The notes below the pieces were generated by a model. The model was not told the origin of the DNA and did not search any database. It saw only the letters and a program-made list of their open reading frames with translations. Below are positions 1 through 8,708 of a DNA stretch of 64,000 bases, piece after piece. Numbering within the stretch: the stretch's first letter is position 1; each line of letters opens with the position of its first letter. A program made the translations under genes and the position numbers. Origin of the DNA: Halococcus saccharolyticus DSM 5350 (lineage in GTDB: Archaea > Halobacteriota > Halobacteria > Halobacteriales > Halococcaceae); the NCBI RefSeq assembly GCF_000336915.1, contig NZ_AOMD01000030.1, positions 347,110 through 411,109 on the forward strand, written 5' to 3'.

Positions 1-479
1 AGCGCGATCCGTTGAGCCTGACCACCCGACAGCGCCGACGGGTCGCGCTCGCCCATTCCCGCCATGTCCACTAGTGAAAGAAGTTCGTCGACCCGCTCCT
101 CGGTGGTGGCGTCGCCTGGCGGGTCGCGAAAGTGGAGGCCGTACGCGACGTTCTCGCGCACACTCATGTGGGGAAAGAGTGCGTAGTTCTGGAAAACGAT
201 CCCGACGTCGCGCTCTTCGGGAGGAACGTCATCGACTCGCTGGCCGCCGATCCGGACCTGACCGGCCGCGGGCGTCTCGAACCCTGCAATGGTGCGGAGG
301 GTCGTGGTCTTCCCGCAGCCAGACGGCCCGACGAGGGTGAAGAACTCGCCGTTTGCGACCGCGATGGAGACGTCCCGAAGCGCGGTCACGCCGCCGAAAG
401 TCACGCTGACTCCGTCGAGTTCGACGCCCGGATCCGTCCCGCCGTCGGTGGCCTCGACGCCGGTTTCGGATCGGGTCAC
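1..479 (-). CDS. ABC transporter ATP-binding protein (thiamine/iron type), cut by window edge
   Basis: Nucleotide-binding subunit of an importer that powers the permease encoded just upstream. The N-terminal 159 residues are visible. They include Walker A GPSGCGKTT, the Q-loop context VFQNYALF and the signature LSGGQAQ, where the window ends; Walker B lies outside. The start is GTG at 479, whose GTGA overlaps the stop of the permease gene, so translation is probably coupled. The order binding protein, permease, ATPase is that of thiamine (ThiB-ThiP-ThiQ) and ferric-ion importers. The ATPase alone does not tell the substrate. Confidence 0.9.
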   Translation of the reverse strand, partial: MTRSETGVEATDGGTDPGVELDGVSVTFGGVTALRDVSIAVANGEFFTLVGPSGCGKTTTLRTIAGFETPAAGQVRIGGQRVDDVPPEERDVGIVFQNYALFPHMSVRENVAYGLHFRDPPGDATTEERVDELLSLVDMAGMGERDPSALSGGQAQRIA

Positions 480-2272
480 GGCTCCCACCGCCCGCCGAGG
501 CGTTCGATCACCAGAAAGCTCGCGGCCGTCACCGCCAGCAGTACCGTTCCCATCGCCGTCGCCGGCCCGAGACTCGGCCCGAGCGAGCGGTTCCCGATGT
601 AGCGTTCGAGCGCGACCGGCATCGTGTAGCTGCTGACGCCCTCCGCGAGTAACACTGTCGTATCGAACTCACCGATGGAGATGGCGAACGCGAACGCGCT
701 CCCGGCGAGCACGGCCGCCGCGACGAGGGGCAACTCGATATCGAGGAGCACCCGAAACCGGCTTGCGCCGAGCGACCGGGCCGCGTCGAGCAGCTGGGTG
801 TCGAGGCCACCGAGCGCGGGGGTGACGTTGCGGGTCACGAACGGGTAGGCCGCGACAGCGTGGGCGGCGACAACCGCGACCGCGCCGCCCACGACGATCC
901 GGTGGCCGAGTATCTCGGTGCCGAAAACCAGAGTCTGTAGCAGCCCGAGCCCGACGACGACGCCGCTGACGGCGAGCGGGGCGGTCATGATCGTTTCCGC
1001 GAGCCGCGAGCCGGCCCCGCCCCGCACCGCCACCACCGAAACCACGATCCCCATCGGCACCGCGAGGATCAGAGTACTGAAGCCGAACGTGAGCGAGTTC
1101 GTGATCGCCGGGAGCGGCCGGACGGTCCCCGTCCCCGTGGCGGCCTGTTGGCGAACGAGGAACTCGTAGTACGCCGTCGTGAATCCGCCGTTCGGTCCGG
1201 TCACGCTTTCGAGAACCATACTCGCGAGCGGGCCGACGAACAGAACCAGAATCCCCACCCCGTAGATCCCGAGACCCATCCGGACGGGGTCGCGAAGCGT
1301 CCGCCAGCCCTGGACGAACACCTGTCGTGGACGGGAGGCTCCCCCACCGCGTGCGCTCGTCTGCCGGGCCTCGTATCGGAGATAGAGATAAGTCAGCCCG
1401 AGCGAGAGGGTGGTTTCGATCGCTCCGAGGGTGGCGGCCTCGGCGAGCGCGAGGTCCTGGACCCGGGCGTAGAGCCAGACCTCGACGGTGGCGAGCCGGA
1501 GCCCGCCGAGCGCGAGCACGATCGGAAAGGACAGAAAGGTGAAGACGAACGTGAGCAGCGCCGCGGTCAGGAGGGCGGGCAGCAGCTGAGGCGCGACGAC
1601 GTCCCGAAACGCACGCAGCGGCGACGCGCCGAGCGCGCGTGCGGTCTCGACGCGCCGCGCGTCGACGGTCTCCCACGCGGCGGTCACGAGTCGGGTCACG
1701 AGTGGCGCGTTGTAGAAGGCGTGGGCGAGCACGATGGCTTCGAGCGTGAACAGCAGGTTCACCTCACCGAGCCCGAGCGCACCGAGAACGTCGTTGAGGA
1801 CCCCTGTCTGGCCGAACATCGCCAGAAAGCCGACCGCGACCATGATCGACGGCAGCACGAACGGCAGGATGGTGAGCGAGCGGAGCGCCCGCCGGCCACG
1901 GAACTCGTAGCGCGCGAGCAGATACGCTCCCGGCAGGCCGACGACGACGCTCGCCACCGTCGAGAGCAGCGCCTGGTTGGCCGTGAAGCCGAACAGCCCG
2001 AACTCCACGGACGGAAACCCGGCTCGCATCCACGCGAGCACGCCGGCCGGCACGCTCGTCGGGTCGTCGAACAGGTGGTGGGCGACGCCGGTGTAGAACG
2101 GATCGGCGAGCACGTCGGCTAGCGGGGCGACCGTCAGTCGGCCGCCGCGAACCACGGCCTCGGCGAGGACGCTTCCAACTGGATAGTAGAAGATCGCGAT
2201 CAGTATCGCGAGCGTCAGCGCGAAGCCGGCCGGAAGCGCGAGTCGGCTAGTCCACCGCCGCAGCGTCGTCAC
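476..2272 (-). CDS. ABC transporter permease, two fused membrane domains (ThiP/FbpB type)
   Basis: Inner part of the importer, forming the channel across the cell membrane. The 598 residues hold two binding-protein-dependent permease domains in tandem. Each has an EAA loop that docks the ATPase: ETARALGASPLRAF near residues 209-222 and LLDAARSLGASRFRV near 494-508. About 12 hydrophobic segments are visible. A longer ATG-started reading (from 2308) exists, but the GTG at 2272 overlaps the stop of the binding-protein gene as GTGA, the same arrangement as at the downstream junction, so it is preferred. Fused permeases of this length occur in thiamine and ferric-iron importers; thiamine is favoured only because of the binding protein. 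Confidence 0.88.
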   Translation of the reverse strand: MTTLRRWTSRLALPAGFALTLAILIAIFYYPVGSVLAEAVVRGGRLTVAPLADVLADPFYTGVAHHLFDDPTSVPAGVLAWMRAGFPSVEFGLFGFTANQALLSTVASVVVGLPGAYLLARYEFRGRRALRSLTILPFVLPSIMVAVGFLAMFGQTGVLNDVLGALGLGEVNLLFTLEAIVLAHAFYNAPLVTRLVTAAWETVDARRVETARALGASPLRAFRDVVAPQLLPALLTAALLTFVFTFLSFPIVLALGGLRLATVEVWLYARVQDLALAEAATLGAIETTLSLGLTYLYLRYEARQTSARGGGASRPRQVFVQGWRTLRDPVRMGLGIYGVGILVLFVGPLASMVLESVTGPNGGFTTAYYEFLVRQQAATGTGTVRPLPAITNSLTFGFSTLILAVPMGIVVSVVAVRGGAGSRLAETIMTAPLAVSGVVVGLGLLQTLVFGTEILGHRIVVGGAVAVVAAHAVAAYPFVTRNVTPALGGLDTQLLDAARSLGASRFRVLLDIELPLVAAAVLAGSAFAFAISIGEFDTTVLLAEGVSSYTMPVALERYIGNRSLGPSLGPATAMGTVLLAVTAASFLVIERLGGRWEP

Positions 2273-3486
2273 GCGCCCGCGACCAGCCTCGCCCACTCCT
2301 CGACCCACGTCCCGACCGAACCCGCGAGTTCGTCATACGAGAACGTCACCGGTTCGGGCGGTTCCTTCGCGTACTTCGCGAACTCATCGCTGGGAGTGAC
2401 GCCCTTGACGGCGGGGAACTGGACGTTCTTGACGGCGATGTTCGATTGGGCGTTCTCGGTGAGGACGAACTCCATGAACCGCCGACCGAGTTCGGCGTTC
2501 TCGCTGTCCGCGAACAGCGCCATCGTCTCGGGGTTCGCGTAGCCCTGATCGTTGAGGAACCCGATCTGGTGTTTCGCCATGTTCACGTCCGGCCCGTGGT
2601 AGAACACTTGGTCCGTGGAGTACGAGACCACCATCGGGGCTTCGCCGTCCATGTACGCCTGATAGGCCGGCTCCCAGTCCGAGAGCACGCTGACGCCGTT
2701 CCCGAGGAGTTGCTCCCAGTAGTCGAGGTAGCCGTCCTCACCCTGAGTGATGATCGACCAGAGCAAGAATGCGCGCCCCGGATCGGACTGCTGGGCGTTC
2801 TGGGTAATGAGATCACCCTCGTAGCGCGATTCGAGGAGCGATGCGAAGGTCTGGGGCTCCTCCACCTCGTCCTCGTTGTAGACGAGGCTGATGTAGCCTG
2901 TGTCGTACGGGATCGCGCGCCCGTTCGGGTCGACGTTCAGCTCGTCTTTCACCGTGTCGGCGCGGTCGAGGCTGTCCGCAGCGGTTTGGAACAGCGACGT
3001 GTCGAGTTGCTGGCTGACCCGAACGAGATCGCTCGCGTTTAGCCCGACGTACACGTCGGCGTCGATCGGCGCGCCCTGCTTGGCCCGCTGGATGTACTGG
3101 TTGACGCCGTTCTCGGGAGTCACGAACTCCACGGTCGTGCCCGAGTGCTCCGCCTCGAAGGCGGATTTGAGCCAGTTGCCTGCGGTGTCCTCGCCGGTGA
3201 ACGAGGAGTACGTCGCGACGGTCAGCGTCCCGCTCGCCGACGCGCTGCCGGTCGTCGCACCCGTCTCGTTCGTGGCGCTCGTCCCGTTTCCGCCAGCCGT
3301 TCCATCGCCACCGGCTGTTCCGTTCCCGCTGGACGTCCCGTTCGATTCCGTACTTCCGTTCGTGGCCGACGAGTTGGACGCGTTCTGCCCGCTGCCGCCA
3401 CCGTCGTTGCTGCCGGTGCAGCCCGCGAGCAGCGTCAGCCCCGCCACGCCAGCACCGGCTCGGCGGATGAATCGTCGTCGTTGCAT
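2269..3486 (-). CDS. Substrate-binding lipoprotein of ABC importer, probably thiamine
   Basis: Extracytoplasmic receptor, first gene of the importer operon. The N-terminus has a twin-arginine stretch (RRRFIRR) and a lipobox LLAGC with the lipid-modified Cys near residue 23, followed by a Ser/Gly/Asn-rich linker typical of haloarchaeal surface lipoproteins. The mature part begins LTVATYSSF and contains AIPYDTGYISLVYNED, which resembles the conserved centre of ThiB/TbpA. Iron(III)-binding proteins share the fold, so the substrate is inferred. A thiamine-binding MTH1187-type gene at 36.3 kb gives weak support. No TPP riboswitch was recognised upstream. Confidence 0.8.
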   Translation of the reverse strand: MQRRRFIRRAGAGVAGLTLLAGCTGSNDGGGSGQNASNSSATNGSTESNGTSSGNGTAGGDGTAGGNGTSATNETGATTGSASASGTLTVATYSSFTGEDTAGNWLKSAFEAEHSGTTVEFVTPENGVNQYIQRAKQGAPIDADVYVGLNASDLVRVSQQLDTSLFQTAADSLDRADTVKDELNVDPNGRAIPYDTGYISLVYNEDEVEEPQTFASLLESRYEGDLITQNAQQSDPGRAFLLWSIITQGEDGYLDYWEQLLGNGVSVLSDWEPAYQAYMDGEAPMVVSYSTDQVFYHGPDVNMAKHQIGFLNDQGYANPETMALFADSENAELGRRFMEFVLTENAQSNIAVKNVQFPAVKGVTPSDEFAKYAKEPPEPVTFSYDELAGSVGTWVEEWARLVAGA

Positions 3487-3625
3487 TACTCGGTGATTCC
3501 ACTGGGTGGCAATTACCCTGTCGGTCGGGAGTCAGTACGTCGCTCAGTGAACAGGAACGGCGACGATGGATCGAATCGTGAGGGATCGAGAAATCACACC
3601 GGTCGGGTATCGATTCGACCGGCCG

Positions 3626-4375
3626 TCACCCACCGGAACCGGTCGAAACGGCGGTGGCGGGTGATCCGAGACTCGGGAGGTTCGGATCGCGGTAGGGGTT
3701 GCGGCCGTACACCGCGCCGTGGAGATCCTGCTCGTCGAGCTGCTCGGTCAAGGTTCGGCGCAGCCGGTTGAGAGCGGTGACGTCGAGATCGTACGTCGAA
3801 CAGAGATCGGTGAATCGGTCCTCGTCGGTGATCGAGTGGAACTGGTCGTAGAGGTCGGCGAGGCGCTCGGGCGACTGCTCGGCGATCCACTCGTCGTCGT
3901 GGAGGCCGAGGTGGCGCTCGCGTTCGCGGTCGACCACGTGGCGGATCACGACCAGCGCGACCTTCTCGATCGCGCGCTGGCTGCCGAACGCGGTGAGGTC
4001 GAGATCGACCATGATCCCGATGGAGCGGTCGCGCTGCCACGGCGTGAGTGAGCAATCGCCGCACAGGGCGTGGGTCAGCCGGAGCTTTTCGAGGCGGTGA
4101 GCACGCTCGCTGTACCCTTCCATCGCGGGATGGCGCTCCTCGTGGAGCCGGCGGAGGTTCTCTCGGAGGTCACCGTCGGGTGAGTCGGCCCGGCCGATCC
4201 GGGTCGCGCTCGGCGTGACCAACCCCCACCGGCGAACGGTTTCGTCGCGCTGGAGATCAGCCCGTGCGACGGCGCTGTCGCCGGGTCGTCGGCTCAATCG
4301 GACGATCGTCGGCTCCCCGGCCGAACCCTCGTCCGCATCCGTCGGCGCGACCGGTTCGGGCGTGTCGTCGGCCAT
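3626..4375 (-). CDS. DNA-directed RNA polymerase subunit epsilon
   Basis: Haloarchaeal accessory subunit annotated as RNA polymerase epsilon, 249 residues. Recognised from the central and C-terminal sequence: VRRWGLVTPSATRIGR, RLTHALCGDCSLTPWQRDR, DLTAFGSQRAIEKVALVVIRH, and AVYGRNPYRDPNLPS near the end. The first ~45 residues form an acidic variable leader. The gene is monocistronic: it lies convergent to nothing and is preceded by a strong TATA-like element (TTTAAG at about 4486-4491 on the minus strand) inside a 38-bp sequence repeated at 14.5 kb. The exact role of epsilon in transcription is not settled. Confidence 0.85.
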   Translation of the reverse strand: MADDTPEPVAPTDADEGSAGEPTIVRLSRRPGDSAVARADLQRDETVRRWGLVTPSATRIGRADSPDGDLRENLRRLHEERHPAMEGYSERAHRLEKLRLTHALCGDCSLTPWQRDRSIGIMVDLDLTAFGSQRAIEKVALVVIRHVVDRERERHLGLHDDEWIAEQSPERLADLYDQFHSITDEDRFTDLCSTYDLDVTALNRLRRTLTEQLDEQDLHGAVYGRNPYRDPNLPSLGSPATAVSTGSGG

Positions 4376-4453
4376 GTCGACGGCGTAACGGCTACCGACA
4401 GTTGAATGGTGGGTTACTGCGAAAAAGCATCACGAACGGATGCCGACTACACC

Positions 4454-4491
4454 CCGCTCGTATCTATACCTTGTCGCCAGAGGCACTTAAA
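4454..4491 (-). promoter_or_regulatory. Promoter element shared with the 14.5-kb locus
   Basis: Read on the minus strand, this 38-bp stretch begins with a haloarchaeal TATA box (TTTAAG), continues with CTGGCGACAAGGT and ends GATACGAG. It matches 33 of 38 positions with 14485-14522. It lies about 80 bp before the start codon of the polymerase epsilon gene, so it is probably that gene's core promoter and transcription start. The conservation beyond the TATA box suggests a bound factor or a conserved transcript start. Confidence 0.55.
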
Positions 4492-4554
4492 GAACTGTCG
4501 AGCAGCCGCCGGCAGCAGAGGGCGAGGAACGGAGGACCGCTCCGGTTCGGCCTG

Positions 4555-6990
4555 TCAGTCGGAGTGTGTCGGGGTGCCGATCCGATCGTCGCGGTCGTCA
4601 GGGTCGGTTTCGACCGGTTGCCGCTCGTTCGTCGGGAGGAGTCGGCGCTTCGAGTTGAAAACGACGATGAGACTGCTGATCGCCATCATGACGGCGGCGA
4701 TCAGCGGTGTGATGATACCGGCCATCGCGAGCGGGAGCGCGATGGCGTTGTAGCCCGCCGCCCAGACGAGGTTCTGCTTGATCCGTCCGCGAGTGTTACT
4801 CGCTAGCTCGAACAGTTCGGGGACGGCGTCGAGGCGGTCGTCGAGCACGACCGCGTCGGCCGCCTCGATCGCGAGTTCGGTGCCGCTCGACACCGCGATC
4901 CCGAGGTCCGCGCTGGCGAGTGCGGGCGCGTCGTTCGTCCCGTCGCCGATCATCGTCGTCGTCCCGCGCTCGCGGAGGCCCTGGACGATCGCCTCCTTCG
5001 ACTCGGGGCGCACGCCCGCGAACACGTGATCGACCGCTGGATGGTTCGCGAACGTCCCGGTCATCCGCTCGTCGTCACCGGTCAGGACGACGATTTCCCG
5101 GCCCGCGTCCGCGAGTTCCGAAACCACCGTCTCCCAGTTCTCCCGAGGCGTATCCTGAACTGTGACGACCCCGCGGACGACACCCCCCCACGCGACCGCC
5201 GTGGGATGGGTGCCCGACTCGTAGGCGTCCGTGACGGCCGCCTCGATCGTAGTAGAATTCGTCCACTCGTCGGTGTCGAAGACGTCGGGATGGCCGACCA
5301 CCACGCGGGTGCCGTCGACGAGCGCCGACACGGTGCGGTCGGCGCGCTCGAAGCTCGACACCGAACGGGTTGTCGGTGGGGCAGCGTCGTCGATCGCGGC
5401 GGCGATCGGGTGGCTCGACCGGCGCTCGACGGCGGCCGCCATCGCGAGCACCTCGTCGGGATCGTCGCCGACGACGTCCGCGAGTTCCATTTTCCCTGTC
5501 GTGAGCGTCCCGGTCTTGTCGAACACCACCACCGAGGAGTCGTCGACCCGTTCGAGCACCGTCTCGTTGAGCACGAGCATCCGGTTGTCGGTGGCGTCGC
5601 GGGTGGCCGCCGCGAGCGCGAGCGGGGTGGCGATCCCGAGCGAGCACGGACACGAGACCACCAGCACCGAGACGCCAGCCATCACGGCCGTGTTCGGGTC
5701 GTTGCCGAGCACGAACCAGCCGGCGGCGGTCAGTCCGGCGAGCACGAGCACGAAAGGAACGAACAGCACCGCAAACCGGTTGACGAGGCGCTGGACGCCC
5801 GTCGACGAACTCTTGACGTTCCAGAGGAGTTCGACGAGGCGATCCATCGTGCTGGTGGCGTCGGGGCCGACTTCGACCACGATTGCACTGTCGGTGAGGA
5901 TCGAGCCGCCGAGCACCTCGTCGCCCACGGATTTGCGCTGAGGGACGGACTCGCCGGTGACGAGCGCCTCGTCGATCGCGGCGGTCCCGTCGACGATGGT
6001 GCCGTCGACCGGGATGCGCTCGCCGGGCTTGACCAGCAGGCGGTCGCCGGGCTCACAGTCGGCGATCTCGATGGTTTTGGTGGCGTCGCTGTCGTCGTCG
6101 AGTCGGCGGGCCTCGTCGACGCGCGAATCGGTGAGGTCGGCGCGGTTGCCGAGTGCGGCGCGTTTGACACGGGATTCGAGGTGGTTGCCGATGGTGACGA
6201 TCGCGAGCACCATCACTGCGACGTCGAAGTACGGGTCGCGCCCGCCCGTGAGATAGGTGACCATCGAGTAGCCGTAGGCCGCAAGCACCGCGATGGCGAT
6301 CAGCACGTCCATGTTCGGACGGCCGACACGGAGGCTGACGTAGGCCCCGCGGAAGATCGGGTAGCCGAGTCCGACGAGGATCAACGTGCTCCAGACCGCG
6401 AGCGGACCGAACACCATCGCCTCGACGGTGGTTCCGTAGAGGAAGCTCTCGGGATAGATGCCGAGATACACGGGGTAGATGAACAGCACGTAGAGCACCA
6501 ACACCGGCATCATCAGAATGGCCGCGAGAACGGCGCGGTACTTGCCGAACTCGACGCGCGAGCGCAGCGAGTCGTTCTCCTCGTCGGGGCCGTGGGCCTG
6601 GTATCCGAGACGGCTCAGAGCCGTGGCGATCGCGTCGCGGTCGATCCGGTCGGGATCGTACACCACCTGGACCATCTCGGTCGCATAGCTCGCTCTGGCT
6701 TCGTGGACGCCCGCTTCCTCCTCGGCGAGCAGCTCGATGAACCCCTCGCAGGTCTGACAGTGCATCCCGTCGATCGAGAGGTAGGCGGTCTCGGCACCGT
6801 CGGGAACCTCTGGTCGGGAGTCCTCGGCCGCGACGCGGTCGCGGACGGCCGCGATCGAGAGGTCGACGTCCTCGCCGTCGTCGACGAGCCGTGCGACCTC
6901 CAGACAGCCCCGACAGCAGAACTCGCCGTCAACCTCCGTACTCGTGATCGGGTCCTCGACGGAGAGTTCACAGAGGGTACAACTGGACAT
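4555..6990 (-). CDS. Heavy-metal (copper) translocating P1B-type ATPase
   Basis: Membrane pump exporting copper, 811 residues. Order: an N-terminal zinc-finger-like metal domain with CTLC (4-7) and CCRGC (25-29); an HMA domain with GMHCQTC (Cys 78 and 81); membrane segments; the actuator motif TGES (345-348); the ion-site motif CPC (447-449); the phosphorylated Asp in DKTGT (491); SSHPIA; and GDGTNDAPALASADLG. CPC is typical of Cu+ pumps. The ATG at 6990 lies 1 bp after the stop of the SafE-like gene; a longer start at 7104 would run through that gene and is rejected. The pairing with SafE and the extra N-terminal metal domain resemble CcoI-type ATPases that supply copper to haem-copper oxidases. 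Confidence 0.92.
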   Translation of the reverse strand: MSSCTLCELSVEDPITSTEVDGEFCCRGCLEVARLVDDGEDVDLSIAAVRDRVAAEDSRPEVPDGAETAYLSIDGMHCQTCEGFIELLAEEEAGVHEARASYATEMVQVVYDPDRIDRDAIATALSRLGYQAHGPDEENDSLRSRVEFGKYRAVLAAILMMPVLVLYVLFIYPVYLGIYPESFLYGTTVEAMVFGPLAVWSTLILVGLGYPIFRGAYVSLRVGRPNMDVLIAIAVLAAYGYSMVTYLTGGRDPYFDVAVMVLAIVTIGNHLESRVKRAALGNRADLTDSRVDEARRLDDDSDATKTIEIADCEPGDRLLVKPGERIPVDGTIVDGTAAIDEALVTGESVPQRKSVGDEVLGGSILTDSAIVVEVGPDATSTMDRLVELLWNVKSSSTGVQRLVNRFAVLFVPFVLVLAGLTAAGWFVLGNDPNTAVMAGVSVLVVSCPCSLGIATPLALAAATRDATDNRMLVLNETVLERVDDSSVVVFDKTGTLTTGKMELADVVGDDPDEVLAMAAAVERRSSHPIAAAIDDAAPPTTRSVSSFERADRTVSALVDGTRVVVGHPDVFDTDEWTNSTTIEAAVTDAYESGTHPTAVAWGGVVRGVVTVQDTPRENWETVVSELADAGREIVVLTGDDERMTGTFANHPAVDHVFAGVRPESKEAIVQGLRERGTTTMIGDGTNDAPALASADLGIAVSSGTELAIEAADAVVLDDRLDAVPELFELASNTRGRIKQNLVWAAGYNAIALPLAMAGIITPLIAAVMMAISSLIVVFNSKRRLLPTNERQPVETDPDDRDDRIGTPTHSD

Positions 6991-6991
6991 C

Positions 6992-7834
6992 TCAGGCCAT
7001 CGTCCCTGATCCGGCGAGCGGTTGGTAGTACGGGATATCGGGCAGCGGGAGCATGACGCCAAAGCGCATGAATCCCATCGCCAGCAGTACGTACCCGAGC
7101 CCAATGAACAACACGCCCAGCCCGTAGTGGACGACCTGCCGCTGGCGGGCGCTCACCGACCCGATCACCGTTCCGTAGAGGAACACGCTCGGCACGGTGC
7201 CGATCCCGAGCGCGCCGAGCGAGAGGAGGCCGTAGAGAGGCGATCCCTGCGCGAACGCGTACAGGAAGGCCGGATAGAGCAGCATGCACGGCAGGAGTCC
7301 ATGTAGCGCGCCGAGGCCGAGGATGCCGACGCCGTTGACCCAGCGATCGATCCGTGTCGAGATCGCCGTGTAGCTCCGTGCGAACACCGACCCGATGCCG
7401 GTGCCGGCGATGACGCCTTCGACGGCCCCCTGGCGGTAGCCCGCCAGCCGGGTGAGTCCCATCACGAGGATCGCTGCGCCCGTGAGTACACCGACAGCGC
7501 CCTGAAACGGGCCGAGGATTCCGGCGAGACCGATCGTCCCGTACAGCAGCGCACCGGCAGCGCCGAAAACGGTTCCGATGAGCGCGTAGCTCACCGTCCG
7601 ACCGAGGTTGAACAGCGTGTGCTGGCGCACTTCGTAGAGGGTGAGCGCGCCCGACCACCGGTCGTCTGACTCCATGCGCTCGACGTAGGTCGCGACGAGC
7701 GGCCCGCACATCCCGATACAGTGTGCGCCGCCGAACAGCCCGATGAGGAAGAACACCGCGAGGCCGTAGCCGGCCGTGACGCCGAGCCCACCGATTTGTG
7801 TCGGGAGCAGGCTCGTGACCGGCAAGGGCTGCAT
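6992..7834 (-). CDS. SafE/TauE- or DsbD-type membrane protein, partner of the copper ATPase
   Basis: Integral membrane protein of 280 residues with six or seven hydrophobic helices and the motif GGAHCIGMCGPL near residues 35-46. That motif is typical of the urease-accessory-protein UreH-like / DsbD_2 transmembrane family, often labelled sulfite exporter TauE/SafE and found next to copper ATPases (CcoH/CcoI context). It is first in a two-gene operon, ending 1 bp before the pump's start codon. A role in copper delivery or oxidase assembly is inferred from the neighbour; sulfite export is not supported. Confidence 0.8.
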   Translation of the reverse strand: MQPLPVTSLLPTQIGGLGVTAGYGLAVFFLIGLFGGAHCIGMCGPLVATYVERMESDDRWSGALTLYEVRQHTLFNLGRTVSYALIGTVFGAAGALLYGTIGLAGILGPFQGAVGVLTGAAILVMGLTRLAGYRQGAVEGVIAGTGIGSVFARSYTAISTRIDRWVNGVGILGLGALHGLLPCMLLYPAFLYAFAQGSPLYGLLSLGALGIGTVPSVFLYGTVIGSVSARQRQVVHYGLGVLFIGLGYVLLAMGFMRFGVMLPLPDIPYYQPLAGSGTMA

Positions 7835-7912
7835 GATGCGTTCGGTACGATTCCCGCGGCGTAATGGGTTGTGGTTCGACTCGCGAATTCGAGAATCACT
7901 TTCGAGTCTGCG

Positions 7913-8632
7913 TCACGAAACGAGATCCCGGACGTCCGGATGGGTCGCGTGCTGGTCCAACTTCGGTGGTCGCTCCTCGGGCGTCATCCTCGCGAGCGCG
8001 TCGCGGACCCGCTGCCACGCCTCGTGACGCCGGAGGACGTACACCGGGATCGTATCGACGCCCGCGAGGGCGGCGAGTACGAGCCGGTGAAACCCCTCGG
8101 TCCAGATGATTTCTCCCTCGCGGCCGACGAGCACCATCGGCTCCAGGTCGTGGATGTAGCCGGCGTCCTCCGGCTCATCGTACACGACTCCGCGATTCGG
8201 GCGGTACCCCTCGTCGCGGATGTCCGCATACAGATCGTCGAGGGCCGGAAGAAGCCCTTCGCGTAGCTCGCCGACGCTCTCGACGCCCTTGTGTTCGCTG
8301 TCGTCCTCGATTTGCTCGATAGCGTGCCCGTAGTAGACGGTCTCTGTCCAGTCGCGTCCCTCTTCGAACCGCTGTGTCAGTCCTTCATGGATGGGTGTTT
8401 CATCGATCCGCCGACAGTTTGCCGGTCGGTCCCAGTCACCGTCGTGTACGCTGCCGAGTCCCGACCGTAGCGAGACGACAGTGAATCGCCCGACAGCGCT
8501 CGGGTCCACGTGGACGAACGTCCACGGATCGGTCGGGGCGTCGTACCGTCGCTGGTTGGCGGCGGCGTTCCACACCGTCCGGTGACGGAAGGCATCGAGC
8601 CACACCCTTCGGACTGTTCGAGGTAACGTCAA
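7913..8632 (-). CDS. Conserved protein with a ParB-like domain
   Basis: Haloarchaeal protein of about 240 residues, function unknown. The C-terminal third contains EGEIIWTEGFHRLVLAALAG followed by IPVYVLRRHEAWQ. This resembles ParB/Srx-type domains, in which a G-x-HR-l-A stretch binds a nucleotide, as also seen in phage-linked and glycan-locus proteins. The only in-frame ATG (8779) lies inside the divergent oxidoreductase gene. The coding signal fades near TTG at 8632 (LTLPRTVRR), which I took as the start; it is uncertain. The gene diverges from the FAD oxidoreductase. Confidence 0.6.
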   Translation of the reverse strand: MTLPRTVRRVWLDAFRHRTVWNAAANQRRYDAPTDPWTFVHVDPSAVGRFTVVSLRSGLGSVHDGDWDRPANCRRIDETPIHEGLTQRFEEGRDWTETVYYGHAIEQIEDDSEHKGVESVGELREGLLPALDDLYADIRDEGYRPNRGVVYDEPEDAGYIHDLEPMVLVGREGEIIWTEGFHRLVLAALAGVDTIPVYVLRRHEAWQRVRDALARMTPEERPPKLDQHATHPDVRDLVS

Positions 8633-8708
8633 ATGGATTTCGACGACAGCGATCCGTCCGACTGCGGACCCCGAAGACTCACCTGAGATGGTAGCATGCC
8701 TGGTGACA

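Noticed and set aside
3487..3625. TPP riboswitch before the thiamine-type binding-protein gene
   Set aside because: A CTGA-like piece is present, but the conserved helices and second sensor region are not.
5026..7056. 676-codon open frame on the plus strand opposite the copper ATPase gene
   Set aside because: It is the complement of a clear P-type ATPase. Long antisense frames are common in G+C-rich DNA, and its sequence is Asp/Arg/His/Val-rich without domains.
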